NCBI GenBank assembly: GCA_902560075.1 | Contig: CACEKE010000002.1 | Coordinates: forward strand, 62,001-126,000 | Direction of reading: 5' to 3' | Length of the DNA stretch: 64,000 bases | Source: an uncultured Pelagibacteraceae bacterium | Lineage (GTDB): Bacteria > Pseudomonadota > Alphaproteobacteria > Pelagibacterales > Pelagibacteraceae | Shown here: positions 19,727 to 29,860 of the stretch, in pieces | Layout of the letters: the number at the start of each line of letters is the position of its first letter | Position numbering within the stretch: position 1 is the stretch's first letter | The notes under the pieces: generated by a model | Told to the model about the DNA's origin: nothing | Database searches by the model: none | What the model saw: only the letters and a program-made list of their open reading frames with translations | Translations under genes and position numbers: made by a program

Positions 19727-20560
19727 GTGGAAAGAAATAGTTTAAGTAAAAAATTTATCAAAAAGATAGTCAAATCTGCTTTAAAAGAGGACTTATATCC
19801 GATTGGAGACATCACATCTAAGTTAATAAAAAATAATAATCTTAAATCTTTTAAAATAATCTCTAATCAAAAAGGAATTCTTGGAGGTATAGAATTAGCT
19901 AGATGCGTATTCCAGTTAGTGGATAATAAAATTAAATTTAAAGCAAAAAAAAAAGATGGTTCTAAATTAGGTAAAGGCAGTGTTGTAGCTAATATAAATG
20001 GACATCCTAAAAGTATTTTGATTTGTGAAAGAGTTGCTCTTAACTTTTTATCTCATATCTCTGGTATAGCAAGCGAGACAAATAAGTATGTTAACAAAGT
20101 TAAGGGTAAAAGTAAAATTTGTTGTACTCGCAAAACGATCCCTAACATAAGAGCAATACAAAAATATGCTGTAAATATTGGTGGTGGAATAAATCATAGA
20201 TTTAATCTTAGTGACGAATATTTGATTAAAGATAATCATATTGCTATCTCAAATTTAAAATTTTTAGTACAAAGAGCAATTAAAAATAAAAAGGGAAAAA
20301 AGATAACTGTTGAGGTAGATAATTTAAATCAGCTTAAATCAATACTGGGATTAAAGTTTAATACTGTTTTATTTGATAACATGAGTATTAGAAATTTAAA
20401 AAAAGGTGTTGAGATCGCTAAGAAATACTACGAGACTGAAGCTTCTGGAAATGTATCTCTTCATAACGTAACTATGATCGCAAAGACAGGGGTTGATAGA
20501 ATTTCAGTAGGAAGAATTACACATAGTGCTTCCGCCATAGATTTTAAATTAGAAATTTAG
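19727..20560 (+). CDS. nadC: Nicotinate-nucleotide pyrophosphorylase (carboxylating)
   Basis: Quinolinate phosphoribosyltransferase: quinolinate plus PRPP gives nicotinate mononucleotide, CO2 and PPi. Conserved features: LKEDLYPIGDITS near the N-terminus, the ERVALNFLSHISGIAS helix, the TRKTIPNIRAIQKYAV motif, HRFNLSDEYLIKDNHI, the EVDNLNQL block and SGNVSLHN. The start is GTG at 19727, with no in-frame ATG before conserved sequence. It has 277 residues. It forms a two-gene unit with nadA and ends 38 nt from the convergent ppdK. Confidence 0.95.
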   Translation: MERNSLSKKFIKKIVKSALKEDLYPIGDITSKLIKNNNLKSFKIISNQKGILGGIELARCVFQLVDNKIKFKAKKKDGSKLGKGSVVANINGHPKSILICERVALNFLSHISGIASETNKYVNKVKGKSKICCTRKTIPNIRAIQKYAVNIGGGINHRFNLSDEYLIKDNHIAISNLKFLVQRAIKNKKGKKITVEVDNLNQLKSILGLKFNTVLFDNMSIRNLKKGVEIAKKYYETEASGNVSLHNVTMIAKTGVDRISVGRITHSASAIDFKLEI

Positions 20561-20598
20561 AAAAATTTATTTCAAATTATTTAGTATACAGTTGCTAG

Positions 20599-23259
20599 TT
20601 ATTTATTTTTTAACTCAGCTTGGGCTGCGGCTAATATTGCTACAGGAACTCTATAAGGAGAACAAGAAACGTAATCTAGGCCAGTTTTTGAACAAAAATT
20701 TATACTCTTTGGATCTCCCCCATGTTCACCACAAATACCCAGCTTAATTTTTTTATTTTGTTTTTTACCTTTTTTTGCAGCAAGTTCTATAAGATCACCA
20801 ACTCCGTCATCAATTGAAACAAATGGATCAACCTCAAAAATTTTGTTTTCAATATAATCATTTAAAAATTTTCCACTATCATCTCTGCTTATTCCAAATG
20901 TTGTTTGTGTTAAATCATTAGTGCCAAAACTAAAAAATTCTGCATGTTTTGCTATTTCTTTAGCTTTAATTGCTGCCCTAGGTAATTCTATCATTGTACC
21001 TACCAAAAAATTAATTTTAACTTTAGTTTTATTTTCAACCTCTCTTGCTATTTTAATAACTAGATCTTTCATTATTTTTATCTCTGTCTCAGTAGACACT
21101 AAAGGTATCATAATTTCAGGAATTATAGATTTAATTTTATTTTTTTTACATTCGACTAAAGCTTCAAATATTGCCTTACATTGCATTTCATAAATTTCTG
21201 GAAAAGATATTGCCAATCTACAACCTCTATGTCCAAGCATAGGGTTTTGTTCATGTAACTCTTGTATTCTTTGATCAACTTCTTTGTAAGAAATATCTAA
21301 AGAGTTAGCAACACCTACAATCTCCTCTTTAGTTTTTGGTAAAAACTCGTGTAATGGTGGATCCAATAATCTCACTGTAACTGGTAAACCTTTCATAATT
21401 TTGAATATTTCAATAAAGTCTTTTTTTTGATAAGGTAAGAGTTTAGACAAAGCTAAATCTCTATCTTTTTTTGATTTTGAAAGTATCATTTGCCTAACAG
21501 ATAAAATTCTATCTTCATCAAAAAACATATGCTCAGTCCTGCAAAGACCAATTCCCTCTGCTCCAAATTCTCTCGCGGTTTTGGTATCTGATGGTGTTTC
21601 AGAGTTTGTCCTTATTTTAAGTTTTCTATATTGGTCTGCCCATTTCATTACTTTTAGAAAATCTCCAGATATGTCGGGTTTAATAGTTTTGACTTCTCCC
21701 AAAATTACTCTTCCAGAGGATCCATCCACTGTTATAATTTCTCCTTCTTTTATAGTTCTGTTATTAACCTTAAAAACTTTTTTGTTATAATCAATTTCTA
21801 TCTCGCTTGAACCTGAAACACATGGTCTACCCATACCTCTAGCCACAACTGCTGCATGACTTGTCATGCCTCCTCTTGAGGTTAATATTCCTTTAGCCGC
21901 ATGCATGCCGTTTATATCCTCTGGAGAAGTTTCTACTCTTACCAATATTGTATCTTGCATCATAGAATTAAGTCTTTCAGCCTCATCAGATGAAAAAACT
22001 ACTTTCCCACTTGATGCACCTGGTGAAGCAGGTAATCCATTTGCAATTATAATCATTTCGGCTTTTTCATCTAAGGAAGGATGTAATAAATTATCAAGCG
22101 ATCCAGGGTCTATTCTTAATAACGCATCTTTTTTTGTTATTAACTTTTCTTTAACCATATCTACTGCAATTTTAATTGCCGATCTAGCAGTTCTTTTACC
22201 TGATCTTGTCTGAAGTATCCAAAGCTTTCCGTTTTCTATAGTAAACTCTACATCTTGCATATCTTTGTAATACTTCTCCAAAGATTTTAAAATTTTTTTT
22301 AGCTGTTTAAATATCTTTGGCATATTTTCTTCTAACGACATACCTTTATTATTTGATTTAAGTCTTGATCTTTTAGTAATATATTGTGGTGTTCTTGTAC
22401 CTGCTACAACGTCCTCTCCCTGGGCGTTAACCAAATATTCACCATATATCTCATTATTTCCATTAGATGGGTCTCTTGTAAAAGTTACTCCAGTTGCACA
22501 TTTATCTCCCATATTGCCAAAAACCATTGATTGTACATTTACAGCAGTCCCCCAATCGGAAGGTATTCGATTGATCTTTCTGTAAGTTTTTGCTCGATTG
22601 CTTTCCCAAGATAAAAATACTGAAGAGACTGCATTAATTAATTGATCCTCCACATTTTGAGGAAAATCCTTTTTGGTCTCTTGTTTTACAACATTTTTAA
22701 AATCTCTAATTAACGCTTCCCAATCGCTCGTTTCAAGGTCAGTATCTAAAAGTACACCTTTAGTTAATTTATAATTTTCTATTAAATCCTCAAATTTATA
22801 ACTTTCGATACTTAATACTACAGTAGAGTACATTTGAATAAATCTTCTATAACTATCTTTAGCAAATCTGTTGTTTTTAGTTTTTTTAGCTAGCGCCTCA
22901 ACTGTTATATCGTTAAGACCAAGGTTTAAAATAGTATCCATCATACCAGGCATTGATACTCTCGCACCAGATCTAACAGATAGTAGAAGAGGATCGATGG
23001 TATTGCCAAATTTTTTACCGTTTTCTTTTTCAATTTGACTTAATTCTTTTTTAATCTCAATTAATACTTTTTTGTCTAATTTTTTATTATTTTTGTAAAA
23101 CGCTTCACATGCATTTGTAGAAATAGTAAATCCAGATGGAACTGGAAAACCCAATCTACCCATTTCAGCAAGATTAGCTCCTTTGCCTCCTAGTATATTT
23201 TTAGGATATTTAAATTTTTTAGTAATTTTAGATTTAAAATTAAATACCAGCTTTTTCAT
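20599..23259 (-). CDS. ppdK: Pyruvate, phosphate dikinase
   Basis: Interconverts pyruvate, ATP and Pi with PEP, AMP and PPi. At 886 residues it is normal for PPDK. The N-terminal ATP-grasp domain has GGKGANLAEMGRLGFPVPSGFT and SVRSGARVSMPGMMDTILNLG. The swivelling His domain has GGMTSHAAVVARGMGRPCVSG with the phosphorylated His. The C-terminal PEP/pyruvate barrel has GLCRTEHMFF, GHRGCRLAISFPEI and FSFGTNDLTQTTFG. It allows reversible, PPi-linked flux at the bottom of glycolysis. Its start overlaps the glyS 3' end by 20 nt. No regulatory phosphotransferase gene is seen nearby. Confidence 0.97.
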   Translation of the reverse strand: MKKLVFNFKSKITKKFKYPKNILGGKGANLAEMGRLGFPVPSGFTISTNACEAFYKNNKKLDKKVLIEIKKELSQIEKENGKKFGNTIDPLLLSVRSGARVSMPGMMDTILNLGLNDITVEALAKKTKNNRFAKDSYRRFIQMYSTVVLSIESYKFEDLIENYKLTKGVLLDTDLETSDWEALIRDFKNVVKQETKKDFPQNVEDQLINAVSSVFLSWESNRAKTYRKINRIPSDWGTAVNVQSMVFGNMGDKCATGVTFTRDPSNGNNEIYGEYLVNAQGEDVVAGTRTPQYITKRSRLKSNNKGMSLEENMPKIFKQLKKILKSLEKYYKDMQDVEFTIENGKLWILQTRSGKRTARSAIKIAVDMVKEKLITKKDALLRIDPGSLDNLLHPSLDEKAEMIIIANGLPASPGASSGKVVFSSDEAERLNSMMQDTILVRVETSPEDINGMHAAKGILTSRGGMTSHAAVVARGMGRPCVSGSSEIEIDYNKKVFKVNNRTIKEGEIITVDGSSGRVILGEVKTIKPDISGDFLKVMKWADQYRKLKIRTNSETPSDTKTAREFGAEGIGLCRTEHMFFDEDRILSVRQMILSKSKKDRDLALSKLLPYQKKDFIEIFKIMKGLPVTVRLLDPPLHEFLPKTKEEIVGVANSLDISYKEVDQRIQELHEQNPMLGHRGCRLAISFPEIYEMQCKAIFEALVECKKNKIKSIIPEIMIPLVSTETEIKIMKDLVIKIAREVENKTKVKINFLVGTMIELPRAAIKAKEIAKHAEFFSFGTNDLTQTTFGISRDDSGKFLNDYIENKIFEVDPFVSIDDGVGDLIELAAKKGKKQNKKIKLGICGEHGGDPKSINFCSKTGLDYVSCSPYRVPVAILAAAQAELKNK

Positions 23260-25327
23260 TTAAAAATTCAATTTTTTCAAAATTAAAATATTTATCAAAT
23301 GTATTACACAACATTTTTAAAAGCTCTAGTCTATTTTTTTTTATAACTACATCATTATCATTAACTATGACATTATCAAAAAAATTTTCTACCTCTTTTT
23401 TTAGAGAAGCTAATAATGATAATTGACTGTCATAATCATTTTCTAAGTTAATGCTTGTAAAATTTTTTCTAATGTCGTGAATTTTTTTAAAAAGATCTTT
23501 TTCAAAATTACTTTTGAATAAAGCAGGATCTGCGGAACCTTTATAATCTTCATTTTGCAATTGGGTTTCTGAATTTAAAATATTAAATGCCCTTTTATAA
23601 TTTTCTATTAAATCTATTCCAACCTGCTTTTTTATTATTTTATTAAGTCTGTCGGCTTTTGTGAAAATTACAAAAATATTATTTAAATCAAAATCTATTA
23701 ATGAACTTTCTATTATATCTAGTCTTATGCCCTTTTCTTTCATGTAATTTTTTAGTCTATCTATTATAAAAATGGAAAGATTAGTATGAACTGATTTTCT
23801 ATCAAAGTTTATAGATTGATTATTATACAACTGGCAAGAATAATCGATCATTTCCTTAAGTTTAAAAGACTTTTTGTTTTCAATGATTAATTTGATAAGA
23901 CCTATTGCCATTCTCCTTAAGGCATAAGGATCTTTTGAGCTAGTAGGGACTAAATCTAAACCAAAAAATCCTACTAAGGCGTCAAGTTTATCACTTAACG
24001 ACAAAGCAATACTATAATTATTTTTTGGTGTTCTGCTATTCAACCCGCTAGGTAAATAATGCTCACTAACTGCTAAACATACTTCTTTTTCAAATCCTTG
24101 TGACTCAGCAAAGTATCCTCCTAAAACTCCTTGCAATTCTGGAAACTCGTTCACTAAATCAAAAAGCAAATCTACTTTAGCAATTGTAGAGGCTAACTCT
24201 AATTTTTCTTTGCTAATTAATAATTCGTCTGAAATTACACTACATAAATTTTTAAGTCTTTTTGTTTTATCTAGATAATTTCCTAAACCGTTAAAATAAT
24301 TAACATTTTCAAGCTTAGAAACATATTTAAGCATACTTTGTGATTTATTTTTTTTCCAAAAATACTCAGCATCAGTTAATCTTGCATCAACAACACTCTC
24401 ATTGCCTTTTTTTATTAATCCAAATTTGTCCTCTTTATCGATTACAGAAAAAAAGTAATTCAATAGGTTGTTTTTTTTATCGGAAATTGGGAAAAACTTT
24501 TGATGATTTTCGATAGTTAATTGAATTACTTCTCTTGGAATTTCAAGGAACTTTTTATTAAAAGAACATAAAATTACCTTGGGTTTCTCTACAATGTTTG
24601 TTATCTCATCTAAAAGCTTTAAATTTATATTTAAATTAAAATTCTTTGTCTTTGAAATTTTTTCTAAATTTTTCTTAATGCTTAACTTTCTTTCTCTATC
24701 ATCAACGATAACTCCAGCTTGTTTAAAGTAATTTTTATAAGATACAAAATTTTTAAATGTCCGAGTTTTTATCTCATCATCTTTATTTATAAAAGTTTTA
24801 TTAGAACTTTTAAGATGATAAAAAACAAAATTTAATGATGTCCCATTAAACAAACACAATATAGATTTAAGAGGTCTGCCCCAAGATAATTCATAATTTC
24901 CCCATTTCATTGATTTTTTCCATTTAATTCTTTGTAATAAAAATGGCATATTTTCCTGAAGTATTTTTTTGGTACTAACTTTTGTTGATGGAATTTTATA
25001 AAAATAAAACTCACCCTTTGAAGTTTTTTTCATGAAAATTTTTTTTTTTGATATATTTTTTGATTTTAAAAAACCTTCTAGAGATTCTTTATTTGCATCA
25101 ACTCTCGGGCCCCTGATTTCCTCTGTTTTTTTTTCAAACTCTTCTACTATATCCTTAAAGTAAAATATAAGTCTGTTTGGAGTTGAAATAGAATAATATA
25201 ATTTGTTATAAGATATTTTTTTTTCATCAAGGAAATTTTTTAAAATCTCTAAAAATTCGATTTTAGCATTGTTCTGCAAAGATGGAGGCATTTCTTCAGT
25301 AAATAATTCTAAAAAAAATTCTGACAT
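23240..25327 (-). CDS. glyS: Glycyl-tRNA synthetase beta subunit
   Basis: Beta chain of the alpha2-beta2 type glycyl-tRNA synthetase. It begins MSEFFLELFTEEMPPSLQNNAK, the family N-terminus. Later blocks are EIRGPRVDANKESLEGF, WGRPLKSILCLF, QLTIENHQKFFPI, DARLTDAEYFWKKN, SEHYLPSGLNSRTP, SLSDKLDALVGFFGL and KDPYALRRMAIGLIKLI (HD-like/DALR region). It has 695 residues, normal length. It begins right after the glyQ stop and overlaps ppdK at its 3' end, so glyQ-glyS-ppdK look co-transcribed. Confidence 0.96.
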   Translation of the reverse strand: MSEFFLELFTEEMPPSLQNNAKIEFLEILKNFLDEKKISYNKLYYSISTPNRLIFYFKDIVEEFEKKTEEIRGPRVDANKESLEGFLKSKNISKKKIFMKKTSKGEFYFYKIPSTKVSTKKILQENMPFLLQRIKWKKSMKWGNYELSWGRPLKSILCLFNGTSLNFVFYHLKSSNKTFINKDDEIKTRTFKNFVSYKNYFKQAGVIVDDRERKLSIKKNLEKISKTKNFNLNINLKLLDEITNIVEKPKVILCSFNKKFLEIPREVIQLTIENHQKFFPISDKKNNLLNYFFSVIDKEDKFGLIKKGNESVVDARLTDAEYFWKKNKSQSMLKYVSKLENVNYFNGLGNYLDKTKRLKNLCSVISDELLISKEKLELASTIAKVDLLFDLVNEFPELQGVLGGYFAESQGFEKEVCLAVSEHYLPSGLNSRTPKNNYSIALSLSDKLDALVGFFGLDLVPTSSKDPYALRRMAIGLIKLIIENKKSFKLKEMIDYSCQLYNNQSINFDRKSVHTNLSIFIIDRLKNYMKEKGIRLDIIESSLIDFDLNNIFVIFTKADRLNKIIKKQVGIDLIENYKRAFNILNSETQLQNEDYKGSADPALFKSNFEKDLFKKIHDIRKNFTSINLENDYDSQLSLLASLKKEVENFFDNVIVNDNDVVIKKNRLELLKMLCNTFDKYFNFEKIEFLNEKAGI

Positions 25328-26200
25328 TTACTTTTTTTCCTCTAACCATTTTAATCCTACTTGTTTTACTAAATCTCTTATTCGGGATATATATCCTGCT
25401 CTTTGAGCTGTACTAATTGCGCCACGTGAATCAAGAATATTAAAAACATGACTAGCCTTTAAGCTATGGTCATAAGCAGGTAAAGGCAGTTCATTAAGTA
25501 ATAAATTTTTAGCCTCTTTTTCTAAACTCTCAAAAGCATTAAATAAATAATCGATATTTGCTAATTCAAAATTATATTTAGAGAATTGTTTTTCGTTTTC
25601 TTTGTAAATATCTTTATATAAAGTTCCATTTTTATTCCATAAAATATCGAATACATTTGACTTTTCCTGAACAAACATGCAAATTCTTTCAAGCCCATAA
25701 GTAAGTTCTACTGAAACTGGACTACATTGAACACCTGCCATTTGTTGAAAATAGGTAAATTGAGTTATCTCCATACCATCGCACCAAACTTCCCAACCTA
25801 ATCCCGCAGCTCCCAAAGTTGGACTTTCCCAGTCATCCTCTATAAATCTAATATCATGTACATTTTTATCTATACCTATAGATGAAAGACTATCTAAGAA
25901 TAATTTTTTTATATTTTCAGGTGATGGTTTAATTAATACCTGGAATTGATAGTAATGCTGAAGTCTATTTGGGTTTTCTCCATATCTCCCATCTGATGGA
26001 CGCCTTGAAGGTTGAACATATGCAGCTTTCCACTTCTCTGGTCCAAGAGAACGTAGTGTAGTTGCAGGATGGAAAGTTCCTGCACCTACCTCTACGTCAT
26101 AAGGTTGTAATATTAAACAACCATGATTGCTCCAATAATTTTGGAGATTAAATATGGTTTCTTGAAATGTGATAAGTTTTTTAGTTTTTTTAGAAACCAT
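25328..26200 (-). CDS. glyQ: Glycyl-tRNA synthetase alpha subunit
   Basis: Catalytic alpha chain of the tetrameric bacterial GlyRS. Class II signatures are seen in [88 protein letters not shown] and [11 protein letters not shown]. The ATG at 26200 ([13 protein letters not shown]) is preferred over the TTG nine codons upstream; this gives 290 residues. It overlaps the sppA 3' end by 11 nt and is followed at once by glyS. Confidence 0.96.
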   Translation of the reverse strand: MVSKKTKKLITFQETIFNLQNYWSNHGCLILQPYDVEVGAGTFHPATTLRSLGPEKWKAAYVQPSRRPSDGRYGENPNRLQHYYQFQVLIKPSPENIKKLFLDSLSSIGIDKNVHDIRFIEDDWESPTLGAAGLGWEVWCDGMEITQFTYFQQMAGVQCSPVSVELTYGLERICMFVQEKSNVFDILWNKNGTLYKDIYKENEKQFSKYNFELANIDYLFNAFESLEKEAKNLLLNELPLPAYDHSLKASHVFNILDSRGAISTAQRAGYISRIRDLVKQVGLKWLEEKK

Positions 26201-26996
26201 ATTTTTGCCAGAGATTTTTTTCTTCAATTGTATTTAATAATTTTTCTATTTGTGTTTCTGAAGACAGTTTTCTAGCTAACCAACTCTTAGATTTTTCAAA
26301 TTTTTTAATAATAATATTTTCACCAAATTTTTTTTTTAAAATATCATTAACATTTCCTAACCCATCAATTAAACCTAGCTCTAGTGCTTTTCTACCTGAC
26401 CAAAATTCACCAGAAAATAATTCAATACCTTTATCTTTTTTTAATTTGGAAGCTCTACTATTTTCTACAACATCGATAAAATCTTTATGTAAGTCTAATT
26501 GAATATTTTTTAGCCTCTTAATATCCTCCTCTTTTTCATCTAAAAAAGGATCTAGTGTACTTTTATTTTTACCTGCAGTGTAAACTCTTCTTTCAACTCC
26601 TATTTTACCTATTAAATCTTTAAATCCAAAAGATGAATATATAACTCCAATTGATCCAATGATGGAGCTCTTATTTGCATATATTTCATCTCCAGCACAT
26701 GAAATTAGATAACCACCTGATGCAGCCACATCCTCAGCAAAAACAATAACTTTTTTATTATTTTTCTTTGCTAACTGCCTAATGTGATCATGAATTAAGT
26801 GTGATTGAACTGGAGACCCTCCTGGTGAATTAATTGAAATTGCGACAGCTGGAGATTTCTTTAGTGAAAAAGCTTTAGTGATAATTTCTTCTTGTCCTGA
26901 AAAATCTATACCTTGTTTAAATTTCCCGACGCTTCCAATTACACCTGAAAGTTTTACCAGTGGTATTATCTTTTTTTTTTTGAAAAGTGAAAACAT
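26190..26996 (-). CDS. sppA: Signal peptide peptidase SppA/SohB-like (S49 family)
   Basis: Serine/lysine dyad peptidase that degrades signal peptides and membrane fragments. It has 268 residues, the short single-domain form. [18 protein letters not shown] (oxyanion region), the Ser nucleophile in [26 protein letters not shown], and the catalytic Lys in [13 protein letters not shown] are present, and [16 protein letters not shown] is conserved. The N-terminus ([18 protein letters not shown]) has no obvious membrane helix, unlike SppA/SohB of E. coli, so membrane attachment is uncertain. It is divergent from ispB (106 bp) and upstream of glyQ. Confidence 0.9.
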   Translation of the reverse strand: MFSLFKKKKIIPLVKLSGVIGSVGKFKQGIDFSGQEEIITKAFSLKKSPAVAISINSPGGSPVQSHLIHDHIRQLAKKNNKKVIVFAEDVAASGGYLISCAGDEIYANKSSIIGSIGVIYSSFGFKDLIGKIGVERRVYTAGKNKSTLDPFLDEKEEDIKRLKNIQLDLHKDFIDVVENSRASKLKKDKGIELFSGEFWSGRKALELGLIDGLGNVNDILKKKFGENIIIKKFEKSKSWLARKLSSETQIEKLLNTIEEKNLWQKYGF

Positions 26997-27102
26997 AATT
27001 ATGCTTATAAAATTTTTATATTAATATAAAGTCTCCTTTTAGTTGAAGATTTAGGTGCGTCAATTGATAAGTATAATATCAACAAAATTGTAATAGTTTG
27101 TA

Positions 27103-28119
27103 ATGATGGGAAGCGTAATTCAATTAAAAACAAAGATTAACAACTCATATTTTGATCTAAAAAACTTAGTTGAGGATAAGTTGGTGTTAGTTGATGAAAA
27201 AATAAAAAATAAATTAAATAGTGAGGTGGATTTGGTTGACCGAATGACTAAATATCACTTTAATACAGGTGGAAAACGACTCAGAGCATTATTAACTCTT
27301 GGCTCATCAAAACTTTGCGGATATAAAAAAGGTGGAAGAGATATAAACCTAGCCGCTTGTGTAGAGCTAATTCATGCAGCTACACTTCTTCACGATGACG
27401 TAATTGATAATGGGGAGGTTAGAAGAGGTAAAAAAACATTAAACAATATTTGGGGTAATCAATCATCTATATTAGTTGGAGATTATTTATTGAGTAGATG
27501 CTTTGAAATGATGGTTGATGATGGAGATTTAGAAGTACTAAAATTATTGTCTTCTACCTCTGCTCAAATATCTCAAGGTGAAGTACTTCAATTACAACAT
27601 AAAAACGATATAGATATTTTAGAGGAAACATATTTAAAGATTATCTCATGGAAGACGGCATCTTTATTTGCCTCGGCGACTAAAGTAGGTGCTATATTAT
27701 CTGGAAGTGAACAAAATATTAAAGACGCTTTAAATTCTTATGGAAAAAATTTAGGTTTAACATTTCAGATTGCAGATGATGCCCTTGATTACAATTCAGA
27801 AATTAAATTATTTGGAAAAGAAACAGGTAACGACTTTTATGAGGGCAAAATTACATTACCAATTATAATTTTATATCAAAAAGCGTCTAATGATGAAAAA
27901 AAATTACTAAAAAATTATTTTAATAAAGATTTAAGGAATGAGCAAGATTTCACAAATACAATTCAAATGATAAAAAAATATAACATAATCAACGAATGCT
28001 ATCAGAAAGCGTCATATTTTGTAAATATTGCCTCAAATGCATTAAATATTTTCAATGATACTAAAGAAAAAGATACTTTAAAGAAACTAACTTACTTTAG
28101 TTTAGAAAGAAATTATTAA
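27103..28119 (+). CDS. ispB: Octaprenyl (polyprenyl) diphosphate synthase
   Basis: Long-chain trans-prenyltransferase that makes the ubiquinone side chain. GGKRLRALLTL is followed by the first Asp-rich motif LLHDDVIDNGEVRRGKKT and the second one FQIADDALDYNS. The chain-length region upstream of the first motif (LAACVELIHAATLLHDD) has small residues (Ala), fitting a long product. It has 338 residues. A perfect TATAAT lies at 27072-27077. It ends by sharing TTAA with the convergent pdxH stop. The exact chain length cannot be read from sequence. Confidence 0.93.
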   Translation: MMGSVIQLKTKINNSYFDLKNLVEDKLVLVDEKIKNKLNSEVDLVDRMTKYHFNTGGKRLRALLTLGSSKLCGYKKGGRDINLAACVELIHAATLLHDDVIDNGEVRRGKKTLNNIWGNQSSILVGDYLLSRCFEMMVDDGDLEVLKLLSSTSAQISQGEVLQLQHKNDIDILEETYLKIISWKTASLFASATKVGAILSGSEQNIKDALNSYGKNLGLTFQIADDALDYNSEIKLFGKETGNDFYEGKITLPIIILYQKASNDEKKLLKNYFNKDLRNEQDFTNTIQMIKKYNIINECYQKASYFVNIASNALNIFNDTKEKDTLKKLTYFSLERNY

Positions 28120-28742
28120 GGACTTAAAAGAAATTTATCCCATTCTCCATTTTCTGTAATAACATATTTAAGTCTTTCATGTATTCGATTTTCACCATCT
28201 AACCAAAATTCAATTTCTTTTGGTTTTAAAATCCATCCTGACCAATAAGGTGGCCTTGGTACTACTCCCGTATCGGGATATTTTTTTTTAAATTTTTCAA
28301 TAGATTTATAAAGGTCCTCCCTTTTTTTAAGTATTTTACTTTGATTTGAGGCCCATGCACCTATACGGCTTCCATATTTTCTAGAATTATAATATTTGTC
28401 AGCTTCATCCGAGCTAACTTCAGATATTTTTCCAACCAATCTTATTTGCCTTAATAAACTTTTCCAATGGAAACACATTGAGGCATTAGGATTTGATTTT
28501 AAATCTTCACTTTTTTTACTATCTAAATTTGTATAAAAAATAAATCCATTTTTACTGAAATCTTTTAAAAGTACCATTCTAACACTTGGTATAGAATTAT
28601 TATCTGAAGTAGCAACAGCTACAGCATTAGGATCATTAATTTCAGATTTTTTGGCCTCCTCATACCACTCTTTAAAGAGATCAATTGGATTTTTTTGCTC
28701 TCCAAAGCAAATATTTATATTAAGAGAGTTTTTTTGATTCAT
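28116..28742 (-). CDS. pdxH: Pyridoxamine 5'-phosphate oxidase
   Basis: FMN enzyme that oxidises PNP or PMP to pyridoxal 5'-phosphate. Conserved motifs: PNAVAVATSD, PSVRMVLLKDFSKNGFIFYTNLDSKKSEDL (FMN binding), MCFHWKSLLRQIRLVG, SRKYGSRIGAWASNQS, PRPPYWSGWILKP and EFWLDGENRIHERLKY. It has 208 residues. It is divergent from aroC across 32 bp and convergent with ispB with a shared TTAA stop. Confidence 0.96.
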   Translation of the reverse strand: MNQKNSLNINICFGEQKNPIDLFKEWYEEAKKSEINDPNAVAVATSDNNSIPSVRMVLLKDFSKNGFIFYTNLDSKKSEDLKSNPNASMCFHWKSLLRQIRLVGKISEVSSDEADKYYNSRKYGSRIGAWASNQSKILKKREDLYKSIEKFKKKYPDTGVVPRPPYWSGWILKPKEIEFWLDGENRIHERLKYVITENGEWDKFLLSP

Positions 28743-28762
28743 AATTTTAACAAAATAATTTA

Positions 28763-28768
28763 TATAAT
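28763..28768 (+). promoter_or_regulatory. Perfect -10 element placing aroC transcription at its ATG
   Basis: TATAAT is found at 28763-28768. Transcription normally begins about 7 nt downstream, which is 28775, the A of the aroC ATG. No good -35 is found at 16-18 nt. The 32-bp gap to pdxH leaves little room for any other leader, so aroC may be leaderless. Confidence 0.45.
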
Positions 28769-28774
28769 ATATTA

Positions 28775-29860
28775 ATGTCTTTTAATACATTTGGAAAAAT
28801 ATTTCGATTCACCACATGGGGCGAGTCTCATGGTCCAGCTATTGGCTGTGTAGTTGACGGATGCCCACCAAATATCCCCATAAACGCAGATGATATACAA
28901 ATCGAATTAAATAGAAGAAAACCAGGTCAATCAAAGTTTACTACTCAAAGAAAAGAGGATGATAAAGTTCAGATACTCTCAGGTGTTTTCGAAGGAAAAA
29001 CTACAGGAACTCCTATCTCATTAATAATTTATAATAAAGATATGAGATCTCGAGATTACGAGACAATTAAGAATAAATTTAGACCAGGTCATGCCGATTT
29101 TACTTATTTAAAAAAATATGGAATAAGAGATTATAGAGGAGGCGGGAGGCAATCAGCTCGAGAAACAGCATCTAGAGTCGCAGCGGGAGCAATAGCAAAG
29201 AAGGTATTAGGAATCAAGCTAGGCAAAAAATACAATGTTATAGGAGCAGTTACCCAACTAGGAATATTAGGTTGTAATTTAAAAAATTGGAATGATAAAT
29301 TTATAAGAAAAAATAAACTTTTTTGTCCAGATAAATCAATTTTAAAACTTTGGGAAAAATATTTATTAAGCATACGTAAATCTGGCTCATCGTGTGGTGC
29401 AGTTATAGAGGTAAGAGCAAGAGGAATACCCGTAGGACTAGGAGCGCCAATTTATTCAAAATTAGATATGGATCTCGCAGCTGCAATGATGAGTATTAAT
29501 GCTGTTAAAGGTGTCAATATAGGCTCCGGAATGAATTCTGCACAATTAACTGGTGAACAAAATTCTGATGAGATGTCGAAAAAAGGAAAAAGTACATTAT
29601 TTAAATCTAATAATGCAGGGGGTATCTTAGGTGGAATTTCCTCAGGACAGGAAATTATTTTATCGTTTGCAGTAAAACCAACCTCATCTATTCTTACTAA
29701 GAGGAAAACAATAGACAAATTTGGAAAGAATACTTCAATATCTGTAAAAGGCAGACATGATCCTTGTGTTGGAATTAGAGCAGTGCCTATCGGTGAAGCA
29801 ATGATGAATTGTGTTTTGTTAGATCACTTTTTAATGCACAATGCACAGTGCAAAAATTAA
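28775..29860 (+). CDS. aroC: Chorismate synthase
   Basis: Last step of the shikimate trunk: EPSP to chorismate with reduced [35 protein letters not shown] is the family N-terminus. TRRP-type substrate residues appear as [56 protein letters not shown] and [10 protein letters not shown] follow, with HDPC near the C-terminus. It has 361 residues. It converges on dxs with a shared TTAA stop. Confidence 0.97.
   Translation: MSFNTFGKIFRFTTWGESHGPAIGCVVDGCPPNIPINADDIQIELNRRKPGQSKFTTQRKEDDKVQILSGVFEGKTTGTPISLIIYNKDMRSRDYETIKNKFRPGHADFTYLKKYGIRDYRGGGRQSARETASRVAAGAIAKKVLGIKLGKKYNVIGAVTQLGILGCNLKNWNDKFIRKNKLFCPDKSILKLWEKYLLSIRKSGSSCGAVIEVRARGIPVGLGAPIYSKLDMDLAAAMMSINAVKGVNIGSGMNSAQLTGEQNSDEMSKKGKSTLFKSNNAGGILGGISSGQEIILSFAVKPTSSILTKRKTIDKFGKNTSISVKGRHDPCVGIRAVPIGEAMMNCVLLDHFLMHNAQCKN

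Noticed and set aside
21866-22213. 115-codon open frame antisense to ppdK
   Set aside because: Lies wholly within conserved PPDK sequence and has shadow-like composition.
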